In this document: positions 7,745 through 16,818 of the stretch, piece by piece
Numbering within the stretch: the stretch's first letter is position 1
Layout: each line of letters opens with the position of its first letter
Assembly (NCBI RefSeq): GCF_900107275.1
Contig: NZ_FNPI01000009.1
Location: 62,001 to 126,000, forward strand
From: Evansella caseinilytica
GTDB taxonomy: Bacteria; Bacillota; Bacilli; Bacillales; Salisediminibacteriaceae
DNA: 64,000 nt
Direction of reading: 5' to 3'
Notes under the pieces: model-generated
Seen by the model: only the letters and a program-made list of their open reading frames with translations
Database searches by the model: none
What the model was told of the DNA's origin: nothing
Made by a program: the position numbers and the translations under genes

Positions 7745-9139
7745 TTACTTTATCAGCTCATAAACAGCTTGAGCGTATATTGCCGTCGCCTTCTTCAGCT
7801 GCTCAATGGAAATATATTCGTCAGCCTGGTGCGCCACATCCTCCTGACCCGGAAACAATGGACCGAATGCCACGCCGGCCTTCAGGGATCTGGCATAGGT
7901 GCCGCCGCCGATGGCAAAGGGCTCCGCCTTTTCACCAGTCTGCTCTTCATATACTTTCGCCAGCGTCTGAATCAGCCCATGCTCCTTGTCAACCGCGTGA
8001 GGAGTTTCGTGGGTAATCATTGCCGCCGCAAAGCTTCTCTGTCCCATTTTTTCTTCAAGCGCTTTGTAGATCGACGTAAAGCTTGCTCCGTCAGGATATC
8101 TGACATTAACGCCCACCGTTCCTCCTGTTTTCCCGGCATATCTTAATACACCGACATTTAACGTGACATCCCCTTTCTCCCGATCCTGATAGTCAACGCC
8201 TAACTCCGTGCCTCTGGAATCGTTATAGAACAAATCGCTTAAAGCGGAAAAATATGCTCTTTCCTTGTCATTCAATTCAAGGCGGGTATGAATATAATGG
8301 GCCAGTATCAAGCCGCTGTTTACTCCCTTTTCCGGTTCCATGCCATGTGCTGATTTTCCATACACTGTCAATTGAATGCCGTCACCATCCAACCGGAAAT
8401 CCCCCTTCACATTGTTTTCTGCTAAAAATGCAGCAAACCGCTGTTCCTCCTGAGGAAGAGCTTTTAGCCGGACAACCGCAGTCGCTGTTTGCGGAACCAT
8501 ATTCAGCCGTTCCCCTGAGACAAAGGAAAGAATGTTTCCTTCTTCTCCTTTCGTGGACATAGAAAATTCAATGTCACATATCCCTTTTTCCGCATAAATC
8601 ACCGGAAAATCCGCGTCAGGTGCAAAGCCGGAGGCAGGCATTTCCTCATGCTGAAAATAGTGCTTCATACAACGCCATTCACTTTCTTCGTCTGTCCCGA
8701 TAATCAACCGGACACGTTTATTCGGCACAAGCCCTGTGTCTCTGACAATCTTTAAACCATAGTACGCCGCCATCGTCGGCCCTTTATCATCGATCGCACC
8801 TCTGGCAACGATTTTTCCATCGCGTATTTCAGCAGCGTATGGATCCGAAGTCCAGCCGTCTCCTTCCGGCACCACATCAAGATGGCAGAGAACACCCACG
8901 ATATCGCGTCCTTCTCCCCATTCAATATGGCCGGCATAACCATCCAAATCCTTTATCACAAAGCCGTCCTTCTCCGCTTTCTGCAACAGCCAGTCATATG
9001 CTTTTCGTATTCCTCTACCGAACGGGGCTTTTTCAGAAGCTGTCGATTCATCGAGCACACTTTTTATTTGTAAAAATGCTTGTGTATCACATATCAATTC
9101 TGTTTCTCTTGCTTGTACTTCCTTCATCCAATCGACCAT
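7745..9139 (-). CDS. pepV: PepV-type M20 dipeptidase
   Basis: Zinc-dependent dipeptidase (YtjP in B. subtilis) that hydrolyses dipeptides, including those from wall and protein turnover. Of 464 residues, the first metal motif GVLCHLDVVPEGDGW lies near His 86, the bridging Asp is in RGAIDDKGP, and the catalytic Glu pair is in GTDEESEWRCMKHYF. The C-terminal GGGTYARSL motif supplies further active-site residues. The ATG at 9137-9139 is six bases after GAGGTG; the upstream GTG is part of that ribosome binding site and was rejected. Confidence 0.93.
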   Translation of the reverse strand: MVDWMKEVQARETELICDTQAFLQIKSVLDESTASEKAPFGRGIRKAYDWLLQKAEKDGFVIKDLDGYAGHIEWGEGRDIVGVLCHLDVVPEGDGWTSDPYAAEIRDGKIVARGAIDDKGPTMAAYYGLKIVRDTGLVPNKRVRLIIGTDEESEWRCMKHYFQHEEMPASGFAPDADFPVIYAEKGICDIEFSMSTKGEEGNILSFVSGERLNMVPQTATAVVRLKALPQEEQRFAAFLAENNVKGDFRLDGDGIQLTVYGKSAHGMEPEKGVNSGLILAHYIHTRLELNDKERAYFSALSDLFYNDSRGTELGVDYQDREKGDVTLNVGVLRYAGKTGGTVGVNVRYPDGASFTSIYKALEEKMGQRSFAAAMITHETPHAVDKEHGLIQTLAKVYEEQTGEKAEPFAIGGGTYARSLKAGVAFGPLFPGQEDVAHQADEYISIEQLKKATAIYAQAVYELIK

Positions 9140-9413
9140 GCTTGTCACCTCATTTGAGCCAGGTTATTATTTATCCACATTATGGTTATTTTGTAAGAAT
9201 GATTTACACTGTTTTTTCAGATTCTTCACTAAACTTCCCTTTCGCACATTTACTCTCCCTGCTTTTTTGCGTTACAATAAAAGCGAAACGGTACACTTTC
9301 CATGCTGGCATATTGACGCTTCCTCCTCACTCCGCGCCAGATATACACGGGTACCTGACAACATCAGTAATCGATGTACTGAGATGTTCATCAAATGAAT
9401 AAGGAGTGGTTTT

Positions 9414-9632
9414 TTGAAAGCTTCGACTGACCGAATGTTGACCAGAATCAAATCCATCTATCTTTATATTAAGAAAAGAGGGAACGTCTCCACGAAGGAA
9501 TTAGTTGAAGAATTCGGAACAACCCAGAGAACAATCCAGCGAGATTTAAATATTCTGGAGTATAACAATCTCGTTATCAGTCCGGAACGCGGAAAATGGG
9601 AACCAACTAAGCGAAAAGTCACTGTGTCCTAA
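9414..9632 (+). CDS. ytzE: YtzE-like DeoR-type helix-turn-helix protein
   Basis: A 72-residue protein made of a single DeoR-type winged helix-turn-helix; the recognition segment TTQRTIQRDLNILE is at about 37-50. It lacks the sugar-phosphate-binding domain of full DeoR regulators, so it is a DNA-binding domain only, as in B. subtilis YtzE. The start is TTG, with AAGGAGTGG a few bases upstream. A candidate TACAAT -10 box lies near 9276. A clear terminator follows at 9669-9706. Its targets are unknown. Confidence 0.8.
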   Translation: MKASTDRMLTRIKSIYLYIKKRGNVSTKELVEEFGTTQRTIQRDLNILEYNNLVISPERGKWEPTKRKVTVS

Positions 9633-9668
9633 CGATAGCAAATAGACTACTAGCAGTCGCTGTCTTGC

Positions 9669-9706
9669 GGATGTCTCCAATGACTCCCTTCGGAGGCATC
9701 CTTTTT
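9669..9706 (+). terminator. Rho-independent terminator of ytzE
   Basis: Stem GGATGTCTCC (9669-9678) and GGAGGCATCC (9692-9701), followed by TTTTT. It converges on the 3' end of ytzG, which begins four bases later. Confidence 0.85.
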
Positions 9707-9709
9707 ATC

Positions 9710-10417
9710 TTATTGAATCTTCAAGCTGCTGATTTCCGCCTTCGACAATTCACGATACTCTCCCGGTAGAAGCGCCGGATCCAATTGCAGTGCTCCGATG
9801 CTCTCTCTTTTTAAGGCGACCACTTTTCTTCCTCTTGCCTGAAACATCCGCTTCACCTGATGGAATTTACCTTCTGTAATCGTCAGCAGCAGAACCGTTC
9901 TGTCTTCGCCCGGATATTCCAGTTCCGCTGGTTTCGTAATATAACCGTCATCCAGCTCTACCCCTGACCGCAGCACGTCTTCATCTTCCCTGCTGACCGG
10001 TTCATCCAAATGAACCCGGTATACTTTGTTCACTTTCTTTTTTGGCGAAGTGAGCTGATGTGCCATTTTTCCGTCATTTGTGAGCAGCAGAAGTCCCGTT
10101 GTATCCTTGTCCAGCCTGCCTACGGGAAACGGCTCGTACATCGCGTCGTCCGCGTCCAGCAAGTCGATCACAGTCTGTTCCACCTGATCCTCGGTAGCAG
10201 AAATAACGCCCGACGGCTTATTCATCATCAAATATATGTACGGCTTGTATTCCACTTTTTCTCCAAATAATTCAATGAAGTTTTTATCGGGATCAACGTG
10301 AATGGCCGGATCTTTGACCACCGTTCCATCCACCTTTAATCCACCAGTTTTCAACAGCTTTTTTATTTCTTTACGTGAACCGTAGCCTGTATTCGCCAGT
10401 AATTTGTCAATACGCAC
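9710..10417 (-). CDS. ytzG: RsuA-type 16S rRNA pseudouridine synthase
   Basis: A 235-residue RsuA/RluB family enzyme expected to isomerise a uridine in rRNA (16S U516 by analogy with RsuA/YtzG). The N-terminal S4 RNA-binding domain covers about residues 1-60. The catalytic motif GRLDKDTTGLLLLTNDG, with the nucleophilic Asp, is at about 100-116. The C-terminal motif ITEGKFHQVKRM is present. The GTG start follows AAAGGAGGAAAGGAC. Gene order pepV-ytzE-ytzG is as in Bacillus. Confidence 0.92.
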   Translation of the reverse strand: MRIDKLLANTGYGSRKEIKKLLKTGGLKVDGTVVKDPAIHVDPDKNFIELFGEKVEYKPYIYLMMNKPSGVISATEDQVEQTVIDLLDADDAMYEPFPVGRLDKDTTGLLLLTNDGKMAHQLTSPKKKVNKVYRVHLDEPVSREDEDVLRSGVELDDGYITKPAELEYPGEDRTVLLLTITEGKFHQVKRMFQARGRKVVALKRESIGALQLDPALLPGEYRELSKAEISSLKIQ

Positions 10418-10536
10418 GTCCTTTCCTCCTTTCTGCTTCCGTCTTTACTATTTCCCGGGAAAAGCTTTTTGTTTCACACGTGTGTGTTGTACACGCTCCG
10501 TCGCTGGCGATTGCCAACCCTAACCTTCTTGTTGAA

Positions 10537-10597
10537 CGTAGGCTATTATTCAAAAAGAGGCATTCCCCAAAAGAGATATTCTCCTTTTGAGCGTAGC
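10537..10597. terminator. Long imperfect hairpin after rodA-like gene
   Basis: GTAGGCTA-TTATTCAAAAAGAG pairs with CTCCTTTTGAGCG-TAGCCT across the stretch just downstream of the rodA-type gene. The inner TTCAAAAAG / CTTTTGAG arms resemble the recurrent hairpins of this genome. Probable terminator or repeat end. Confidence 0.45.
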
Positions 10598-10600
10598 CTC

Positions 10601-11773
10601 TCAATCTTCCTCGCCAAACATATAATGCTTTGTGCGGACGTTGACATTCAGCACGATACCAATCGCAATCATGTTAGACAACAACGCGCTTCCGCCGTAA
10701 CTGATAAACGGCAATGCCAGTCCGGTAATCGGCATCAGACCGATGGTCATCGCGATATTTTGGAAAATTTGAAACATCAGCAGTCCGATGGTCCCCGCGA
10801 CTAAATAAGTACCGAAAGTATTGTTACAATTGAAGGCGATGATCACCATCCGGTACAGCAGCAAAAAGTACACGATGATTAGGACGGTTGCACCCACAAA
10901 TCCGAACTCTTCGCCGATGACCGTAAAAATAAAATCGGTATGAAGCTCAGGAATGATGCCGCTTTGTGATTTCACACCCTGCCCGAGACCGCTGCCGTAC
11001 AATTTACCGGCGCCGATTCCCTGGAGTGCATGATACAGCTGGTAACCCTCGTTGCCGACATTTGCGGTCGGATCCAGCCAGGCATAAATCCTGTCCAATT
11101 GGTGACCTTTAATGACTTTGTTGAACAGTGTAAAATAATTATTGTGCAGCCACACTAAAAACACAATGCCGCTTACTGCCAAAGAAACGAGCAAACTGAG
11201 CATGCGGTAGGTGACGCCTGACATCAGTAGCATGCTGAACATAACAGAGGCAATAATCAGCGCCGTTCCTAAGTCAGGCTGAACTAAGATTAACGCGAAC
11301 GGCGGGAGGCCTACTGCCACAATTTTCAACACGACAATACAGTCGGATTTAAACGATTTTTTCCGCGGCTTTTTGGTGATCGTGTACAGCAGATGAGCCA
11401 ATGTAATGAGAACGAAAATCTTGACAAACTCCGACGGCTGAAACCTTTGCCCTTCGGCACTTCCGATCCAGCGCGTTGCCCCGTTGATCTCCACCCCGAA
11501 GAAGTGAACCACAAGCAGCGATGCAATCCCCAGCCCGTATAAAGGGATCGATAAGTTTTTTAACATTTCGTAATCGATGCTCATTGCTGCAAGCATCAGT
11601 ATCGTGCCGATGCCAAACCAGATGATTTGTCTTTTCACATAATGCATCGGATCCACGGAATATTGATCCGTTGTGCCGCTGTAAATGGCTAACAGGCTGA
11701 TACACATCAATACAAATAACAAAAACAACAATGTAAAGTCTAATTGCTGCAACGAAGTTTTACGTTCTTCCAT
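10601..11773 (-). CDS. rodA: RodA-type SEDS peptidoglycan glycosyltransferase
   Basis: A 390-residue polytopic membrane protein with about ten hydrophobic segments. SEDS motifs are visible: QPSEFVKIFVLI at about 113-124, LVQPDLGTALI with the essential Asp at about 163-173, the large extracellular loop ending HTDFIFTVIGEEFG, and LPFISYGGSALL near the C terminus. SEDS proteins polymerise lipid II with a partner class B PBP; none is encoded here. Sixteen bases separate it from the upstream FtsW-like gene. Whether it serves elongation (RodA) or sporulation (SpoVE-like) cannot be decided from sequence. Confidence 0.85.
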   Translation of the reverse strand: MEERKTSLQQLDFTLLFLLFVLMCISLLAIYSGTTDQYSVDPMHYVKRQIIWFGIGTILMLAAMSIDYEMLKNLSIPLYGLGIASLLVVHFFGVEINGATRWIGSAEGQRFQPSEFVKIFVLITLAHLLYTITKKPRKKSFKSDCIVVLKIVAVGLPPFALILVQPDLGTALIIASVMFSMLLMSGVTYRMLSLLVSLAVSGIVFLVWLHNNYFTLFNKVIKGHQLDRIYAWLDPTANVGNEGYQLYHALQGIGAGKLYGSGLGQGVKSQSGIIPELHTDFIFTVIGEEFGFVGATVLIIVYFLLLYRMVIIAFNCNNTFGTYLVAGTIGLLMFQIFQNIAMTIGLMPITGLALPFISYGGSALLSNMIAIGIVLNVNVRTKHYMFGEED

Positions 11774-11789
11774 AATAATCTATTCCCAC

Positions 11790-13007
11790 CTACTGTTTAT
11801 TTCCGATTGACTTTACTGCTCGAAGGGAACTGTTCACGGACTTAAATGACGGTGCAGCCGTTTCTTCCACCACTTCCTCTTCACTCCGCTCCTGACGCTC
11901 TCTTTCCGTTCTTCGTGAGATATTTGCCAATATTCCCATCGAGATAAAAACCACCAGCAAGGATGATCCGCCATAGCTGACAAACGGAAACGGAATACCA
12001 GTAATCGGCAGCAGCCCGCTCACCGCACCCGCATTAAAAATCACTTGTATACACAGCTGAAATACAATTCCCAAAGCCAAAAGACTCCCAAAGGAATCCT
12101 TGCAGCGGATTCCGATCATCACGCCGCGAAACACAATCACCGTGATGCAAGCAAATACAAAAGCAATGCCGATGATTCCCAGTTCTTCGCTGACGATAGC
12201 AAGGATAAAATCGGTATGAGCTTCCGGTAAATAAAATAATTTTTGAACACTTTGGCCGAAGCCGGCTCCCGTCAGACCTCCATGTGCAATCGCAATGTAG
12301 GACTGGATCAGTTGATACCCCGATGTATCCGCCAGTTCAAACGGATTTTGATAGCCGATCAGCCGGTTCAAACGATACGTTTCCGACTGCGCATAGTTGT
12401 ATAAAGCCCAGACAGCAATGCTGCCCAAAGAGATAAGATGAAACATTCTTGCCCCGGAACAAAACGCGATCAGGCCCGCTACCATGACGATGGAGGTAGC
12501 CGTACCTAAATCGGGCTGTTTCATAATCAACGCGAAAAAGACGATGACAACGATCAACGGCGGCAGTACGCCGCTAAAAAATTTATTAATATATGCTTGT
12601 TTTCGCGAATACACGTAAGCTAAATAAATAATCGAACCAAGCTTGACGAACTCGGACGGCTGTATACGATTGCCAGCTATCACAATCCACCTCGTAGAAC
12701 CATTCACATTGTATCCCAATTTGGTAAAAACAACGAGAGAGAGAATAATTATCGAGCCAAAAACAATGACCGTAGACATCTTTCGATAATGCCGGTACGG
12801 AACAAACATAAAAAAGGTAAACAATAACACCGAAATGACAAGCCATTTCAATTGCTGTTGAAAAAAATAGGAAATATCCTGATAATCTTCATACCCCTGA
12901 ACAAAACTGGCACTGTATACCATCACTAATCCGAAAACTGCTAATAAAACGATTGGAATGATCAACATCCAATCAATGTATAATTTTTTCTTTCCTTCCT
13001 GGTTCAA
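11790..13007 (-). CDS. ftsW: FtsW/RodA/SpoVE-family SEDS glycosyltransferase
   Basis: A second SEDS protein of about 405 residues with the same landmarks: NGSTRWIVIAGNRIQPSEF, MKQPDLGTATS with the catalytic Asp, PEAHTDFILAIVSEELG, and FPFVSYGGSSLL. A charged cytoplasmic tail (RRTERERQERSEEE) follows the last membrane segment. The TTG at 13005-13007, four to five bases after AGGTGAG, is the best-supported start; a GTG three codons earlier lies inside the ribosome binding site. It is probably co-transcribed with the rodA-like gene. Confidence 0.83.
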   Translation of the reverse strand: MNQEGKKKLYIDWMLIIPIVLLAVFGLVMVYSASFVQGYEDYQDISYFFQQQLKWLVISVLLFTFFMFVPYRHYRKMSTVIVFGSIIILSLVVFTKLGYNVNGSTRWIVIAGNRIQPSEFVKLGSIIYLAYVYSRKQAYINKFFSGVLPPLIVVIVFFALIMKQPDLGTATSIVMVAGLIAFCSGARMFHLISLGSIAVWALYNYAQSETYRLNRLIGYQNPFELADTSGYQLIQSYIAIAHGGLTGAGFGQSVQKLFYLPEAHTDFILAIVSEELGIIGIAFVFACITVIVFRGVMIGIRCKDSFGSLLALGIVFQLCIQVIFNAGAVSGLLPITGIPFPFVSYGGSSLLVVFISMGILANISRRTERERQERSEEEVVEETAAPSFKSVNSSLRAVKSIGNKQ

Positions 13008-13016
13008 GGAACTCAC

Positions 13017-13396
13017 CTACCATCGTTTCGATGCTCCTTCAGCTTTATCATATCAAAGGCGGCTCTAATTAAATATCCGCCGTAATAATCTGCCTCTGCT
13101 AATTCTTCCATTATATCAGAAGTAACTCAACTCTAAAAGATACACTATCTGCCTATCCGGGAATTCCCGCTATACCGGCGGCTAAACCACCGTCTTCCGG
13201 CCTGTTGCCATGCTATGAAAACAGCTTTCCAAAATCAGTTTGCTAGTTTTAAATTAATGAAATCAAAGGTGCGGTCGTTATCTTTTTTCAAGTCTGAGCG
13301 CAGCAGCCGTTACCGGGATGACGCAGCGTGAGAAACCAGTGGTTTAAACATTGCTTATTCATCAGCTTCTTATTTTTGATCATTAACTATTTTTTT
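13017..13396. other. Intergenic region with no recognised gene
   Basis: Divergent gap between the FtsW-like gene and the HxlR gene. No open frame, repeat or RNA was recognised. The region must hold the promoter of the SEDS operon, but no convincing -35/-10 pair stood out. Confidence 0.4.
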
Positions 13397-13447
13397 GTAA
13401 GTATGAGGCAACAGTTACTTACGAATAATAAGCAATAGTGATATAAT
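13397..13447 (+). promoter_or_regulatory. Promoter of the HxlR gene with overlapping inverted-repeat operator
   Basis: GTAAGTA (13397-13403) and TACTTAC (13416-13422) form a perfect 7-bp inverted repeat, centre-spaced as in HxlR-family operators. The second arm overlaps the -35 box TTACGA (13419-13424). After a 17-bp spacer comes TATAAT (13442-13447). This predicts autorepression by the downstream regulator. Confidence 0.6.
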
Positions 13448-13493
13448 AAACGATAGGAATGAGTGAACTTCCTCTTGTAAGGAGATGGTGGTA

Positions 13494-13805
13494 ATGATTC
13501 ATACACAGTTATGTCCCAAATTCGAATCGGCGTTTCAATTATTGGGAAAGCGCTGGAACGGACTGATCTTGCGCGTGCTGCTGCAAGGTCCGCAGCGCTT
13601 TAAAGATATATCCAATGTTATACCAAGCATGAGTGATAAAATGCTTGTCGACCGGTTAAAAGAACTGGAAGAAGCCGGTCTGGTAGAGCGGACAGTGTTT
13701 CCCGAAACTCCGGTACGAATTGAATATCAATTAACAGAAAAAGGGATGGCTCTGGAATCAGTCATGAACGAAGTCCAATCTTGGGCGGAAAAATGGATGG
13801 ATTAA
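13494..13805 (+). CDS. ytcD: HxlR-family transcriptional regulator (YtcD-like)
   Basis: A 103-residue winged-helix regulator. The N-terminal CPKFESAFQLLGKRWNGLILR with its single Cys (residue 6), the recognition region RFKDISNVIPSMSDKMLVDRL and the wing RIEYQLTEKG are all typical of HxlR proteins. Several members sense electrophiles or oxidants through the N-terminal Cys. The ATG at 13494 follows AAGGAG by nine bases. Its own promoter carries a matching inverted repeat. No adjacent oxidoreductase target is present; the ytcD name is by similarity and should be taken as approximate. Confidence 0.8.
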   Translation: MIHTQLCPKFESAFQLLGKRWNGLILRVLLQGPQRFKDISNVIPSMSDKMLVDRLKELEEAGLVERTVFPETPVRIEYQLTEKGMALESVMNEVQSWAEKWMD

Positions 13806-13830
13806 GTCGTAAGTTCAAACATCCTCATAA

Positions 13831-13871
13831 GTGGTTGTTCCAAAAGCGTCTTGTTTCCTTGGAACAACCAC
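13831..13871. terminator. Hairpin between converging ytcD-like gene and ytgP
   Basis: Perfect 13-bp arms GTGGTTGTTCCAA / TTGGAACAACCAC with a 15-base loop. It resembles the TGTTCAAAAAG hairpins elsewhere in the window. There is no T tract, so terminator function is inferred from position. Confidence 0.5.
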
Positions 13872-13930
13872 AAATTTCATGAATCAGCCGCGCTGCCTCG
13901 AGGACACTGGCAAAGTTGGTTTGTACTTTT

Positions 13931-15571
13931 TCAGTGGTCACCTTGCCTCCCCAATTTTTTTTTGTTCAAAAACCGGAAACGCTGACCGAGTATTTTTCCC
14001 GCCAGGCCGGAACGGATGCTCAGATATCCGTAGGCGGCGACGCCGGCTATCATCGAAAGCAGCAAGACGACGAAGGCATTTTTCCATGAGGTTAATGGGA
14101 AAACAGAAGTTACCCCTGCTCTGACAGCAACGACAGCAGCCCCCATAATAAAGGCGAAAATTCCAATCAGCAGCAGCCGCTTCAGCAGGAAAATATAATT
14201 ATATTTTGCATACTTCCCGATAGCCCAGACATTGATCCCGATAGCAATGGCATATCCGACAGCTGTCGCCCAGACAGCTCCCCCCGGTCCGGTCCAGACT
14301 ATCAACAGATAATTGAAGCCTGCCTTAAAAACAACCCCTGCCAACAAGGCGATAACAGCAAACTTTTGCCGGTTGATGCCTTGAAGAAGAGCGGCGGTAA
14401 CGGTAAAAATGGAAAAAAGTACAGCAACAGGAGCGTAGTACTTCAGCATCATCGCTCCGATCTCCATATCACCCAGGCCGAACAACACGGCGTAAGCCGA
14501 GTCGGATAGCAGGACAAGACCGACAGAGGCGGGAATCGTCAGAAACAAAATAATCTGATACGTTTGCGTGATTTGCTTTTGCAGGTTATCGTATTCCTGG
14601 TGAATAAAAGATTTTGTTACCGTCGGAAGAATCGTTAACGACATCGCGGTTGCTACAGAGACCGGAATTAAGATCAGCTTATGAGCCGCCTGCGTAAACG
14701 CCCCGTAATACATGTCCACTTCGCCTTGATTAAACCCGATGCCTCGCATTGCGGAATTGAACGTCATTAAGTCCACCATTTGAAACAGCGGAATCGCCAG
14801 GCCGACAAACGAAATCGGCAAGGCGTATGTAATCAGCTCTTTGTACATTGCTGACAGCGGAATGTCGTTGTCCACCGTACTTGCATCAACTTGCCGCTGG
14901 ATATGATGCTTTCTTTTCAGCCAGTAAAAAAGCAGCACGCCCAGACCGCCCAACGCGCCGACAAATGCCCCGAAGGTAGCAAAGCCGACCGCCGTACCAT
15001 TCGTCCCCTGCCAAACATTGATAATAAGATATGTCAGTACAAGGATGAAGACAATCCGGATAATTTGCTCAATCACCTGGGAAACAGCCGTCGGTCCCAT
15101 CGAGCCGTAACCTTGGAAATATCCCCGTATGAGCGACATTACGGGAACAACCAGCAGCGCCACGCTCACCATCCGAATCGTAAATACGGCGTCCTCAATC
15201 GTATTTCCTTGCAGATCACTCGGATCCAGTACATGCCGCGCAATCGGATCTGCCAGAAAAAACAAAGCGATAAACGAAATCACTCCGGTAATGGACAAGA
15301 CGACAATTCCCGATTGAAACAACCGATGCCCGGTTCTGTAATCGCCCAAAGCATTGTATTTGGAAACAAACTTGGAAACAGCCAGCGGAATTCCTAACGT
15401 GGACAAGCTGAGTAAAACCGTATAAGGAGTATAACCGTAGCCGTAGAGAGCGAGCCCTTCCAGCCCGACGATCGCTTTAAATGGAAAAATGTATATTAAT
15501 CCAAGTGCTTTTGAAATGATAATACTTGCTGTTAATATCATCGTTCCCCGAATCAATTGTTTATCGGACAT
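13931..15571 (-). CDS. murJ: MurJ/YtgP-type lipid II flippase
   Basis: A 546-residue polytopic protein of the MOP superfamily with about 14 hydrophobic segments. It corresponds to B. subtilis YtgP, shown to act as a MurJ lipid II flippase redundant with Amj. Signature regions include the N-terminal GTMILTASIIISKALGLIY and SLIRGYFQGYGSM. The ATG at 15569-15571 was chosen because it gives the family length and removes an unlikely N-terminal extension; the ribosome binding site GGGAAG is weak. With the SEDS genes nearby it completes a small envelope-synthesis cluster. Confidence 0.85.
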   Translation of the reverse strand: MSDKQLIRGTMILTASIIISKALGLIYIFPFKAIVGLEGLALYGYGYTPYTVLLSLSTLGIPLAVSKFVSKYNALGDYRTGHRLFQSGIVVLSITGVISFIALFFLADPIARHVLDPSDLQGNTIEDAVFTIRMVSVALLVVPVMSLIRGYFQGYGSMGPTAVSQVIEQIIRIVFILVLTYLIINVWQGTNGTAVGFATFGAFVGALGGLGVLLFYWLKRKHHIQRQVDASTVDNDIPLSAMYKELITYALPISFVGLAIPLFQMVDLMTFNSAMRGIGFNQGEVDMYYGAFTQAAHKLILIPVSVATAMSLTILPTVTKSFIHQEYDNLQKQITQTYQIILFLTIPASVGLVLLSDSAYAVLFGLGDMEIGAMMLKYYAPVAVLFSIFTVTAALLQGINRQKFAVIALLAGVVFKAGFNYLLIVWTGPGGAVWATAVGYAIAIGINVWAIGKYAKYNYIFLLKRLLLIGIFAFIMGAAVVAVRAGVTSVFPLTSWKNAFVVLLLSMIAGVAAYGYLSIRSGLAGKILGQRFRFLNKKKLGRQGDH

Positions 15572-15849
15572 TCTCTTCCCTGCCTTCAATGAAATCAGTA
15601 ACACTGCTAGCATTTTAACACATTTCCTATAAAACGACATGCTTAATCCATTGCGTTCATCTTTTTTACAAATTCTCTGTTACTTTATGTAAATCATTCC
15701 CGAATTTTTTCGCGAATAGTTTTCTTGCACTGAAACCCAATTTTTTAAAAAGCAGCAGTTGCAGGCAATATGCTGTAACCTTTTTTAACCGCTTTCGACT
15801 AACGAAAAAACACACTCACAGTGTGCAGTGTTGTAAGGGGGCAATGAAA

Positions 15850-16818
15850 ATGATAAAAAAACAGCTGCAATTTGCGATTGTTGCGCTTACCGTCCTGCTT
15901 TTCACCATTGTTATCGGCTGCGCCGGAAACGTGGAACCGGAAAGCGTGGCTTTCGAGGACAGCGCCGCCGACGGTGCCTTTGAAGCCGATGATGCCGGTT
16001 TTAATGAAATGACGGCAGCGAATGAAGCATATGAAGAAAGTGAGACCGTTGCAAGGGCAGATTCAGAGACACAGATGGATACAAAATCGGCGCAGACGGC
16101 GGGAGAGCAATCTGCGCGAATGGTGATTTACAACGCCGATATGACAATAGAAGTGAATGATTTTCAGAAGACGCAAACTGAAATTTTTCAAAAAGTAGAG
16201 CAGATCGGCGGCTTTGTTGTTCAGTCATCCGTTACACAGAGCGAGCAGGAGGATATATTTGGAAACATCGTTGTTAAAGTGCCTCAAGCTGAATTCCACG
16301 CCTTTTTAAATGATCTTGAAGCTTTCAGCACAAAGGTGCTTGACCGGAGTGTTGCGGGAAATGATGTCACGGAAGAATACATTGACCTCGAGTCCCGGCT
16401 GCGCTCCAGGGAGACTGTGGAAGAACGGCTGCTCGCCTTTATGGAAGACGCGAACAATACCGAAGATCTGTTGAAAATTTCCGATGATTTGGCAAAGGTT
16501 CAAGAGGAAATGGAACAACTGACCGGACAGCTCAACTATTTGGAACATCACGTGGCATATTCTACCGTGACAGTATTTGTGCATGAGCGAAAGGTAACCG
16601 TGCCGCCGATCCAAGACAGCGGAGCACTGAATACATGGGAAAATGCTAAAAGTCTGTTTATGTCGACGATCAATGTCATCATCACCTTTTTCTCCCAAGC
16701 TGCCGTTTTCCTTATCGGTCTTTCCCCGGTATTGCTGCCGGCAGCCGCTATTTCGGGCGTGGTTATCCTCCGAGCGCTTAAACATAAACGGCAAAGCAAC
16801 GATATCAGCGAACAGTGA
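15850..16818 (+). CDS. DUF4349 lipoprotein
   Basis: A 322-residue predicted lipoprotein. The N-terminal signal ends in the lipobox VIGC, with Cys near residue 24. An acidic Glu/Asp/Ala-rich linker is followed by a DUF4349-like domain: strand-rich MVIYNADMTIEVNDF, a region reading VVKVPQAEFHAFLNDLE, then a long coiled coil with LESRLRSRETVEERLLAFM. Two C-terminal hydrophobic segments and a short basic tail follow. Function of the family is unknown; it is usually envelope-associated. The ATG at 15850 sits eight bases after AGGGGG. Confidence 0.8.
   Translation: MIKKQLQFAIVALTVLLFTIVIGCAGNVEPESVAFEDSAADGAFEADDAGFNEMTAANEAYEESETVARADSETQMDTKSAQTAGEQSARMVIYNADMTIEVNDFQKTQTEIFQKVEQIGGFVVQSSVTQSEQEDIFGNIVVKVPQAEFHAFLNDLEAFSTKVLDRSVAGNDVTEEYIDLESRLRSRETVEERLLAFMEDANNTEDLLKISDDLAKVQEEMEQLTGQLNYLEHHVAYSTVTVFVHERKVTVPPIQDSGALNTWENAKSLFMSTINVIITFFSQAAVFLIGLSPVLLPAAAISGVVILRALKHKRQSNDISEQ

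Noticed and set aside
8839-9402. 187-codon plus-strand frame over the pepV start
   Set aside because: Shadow of pepV continuing into the intergenic region; no start signal.
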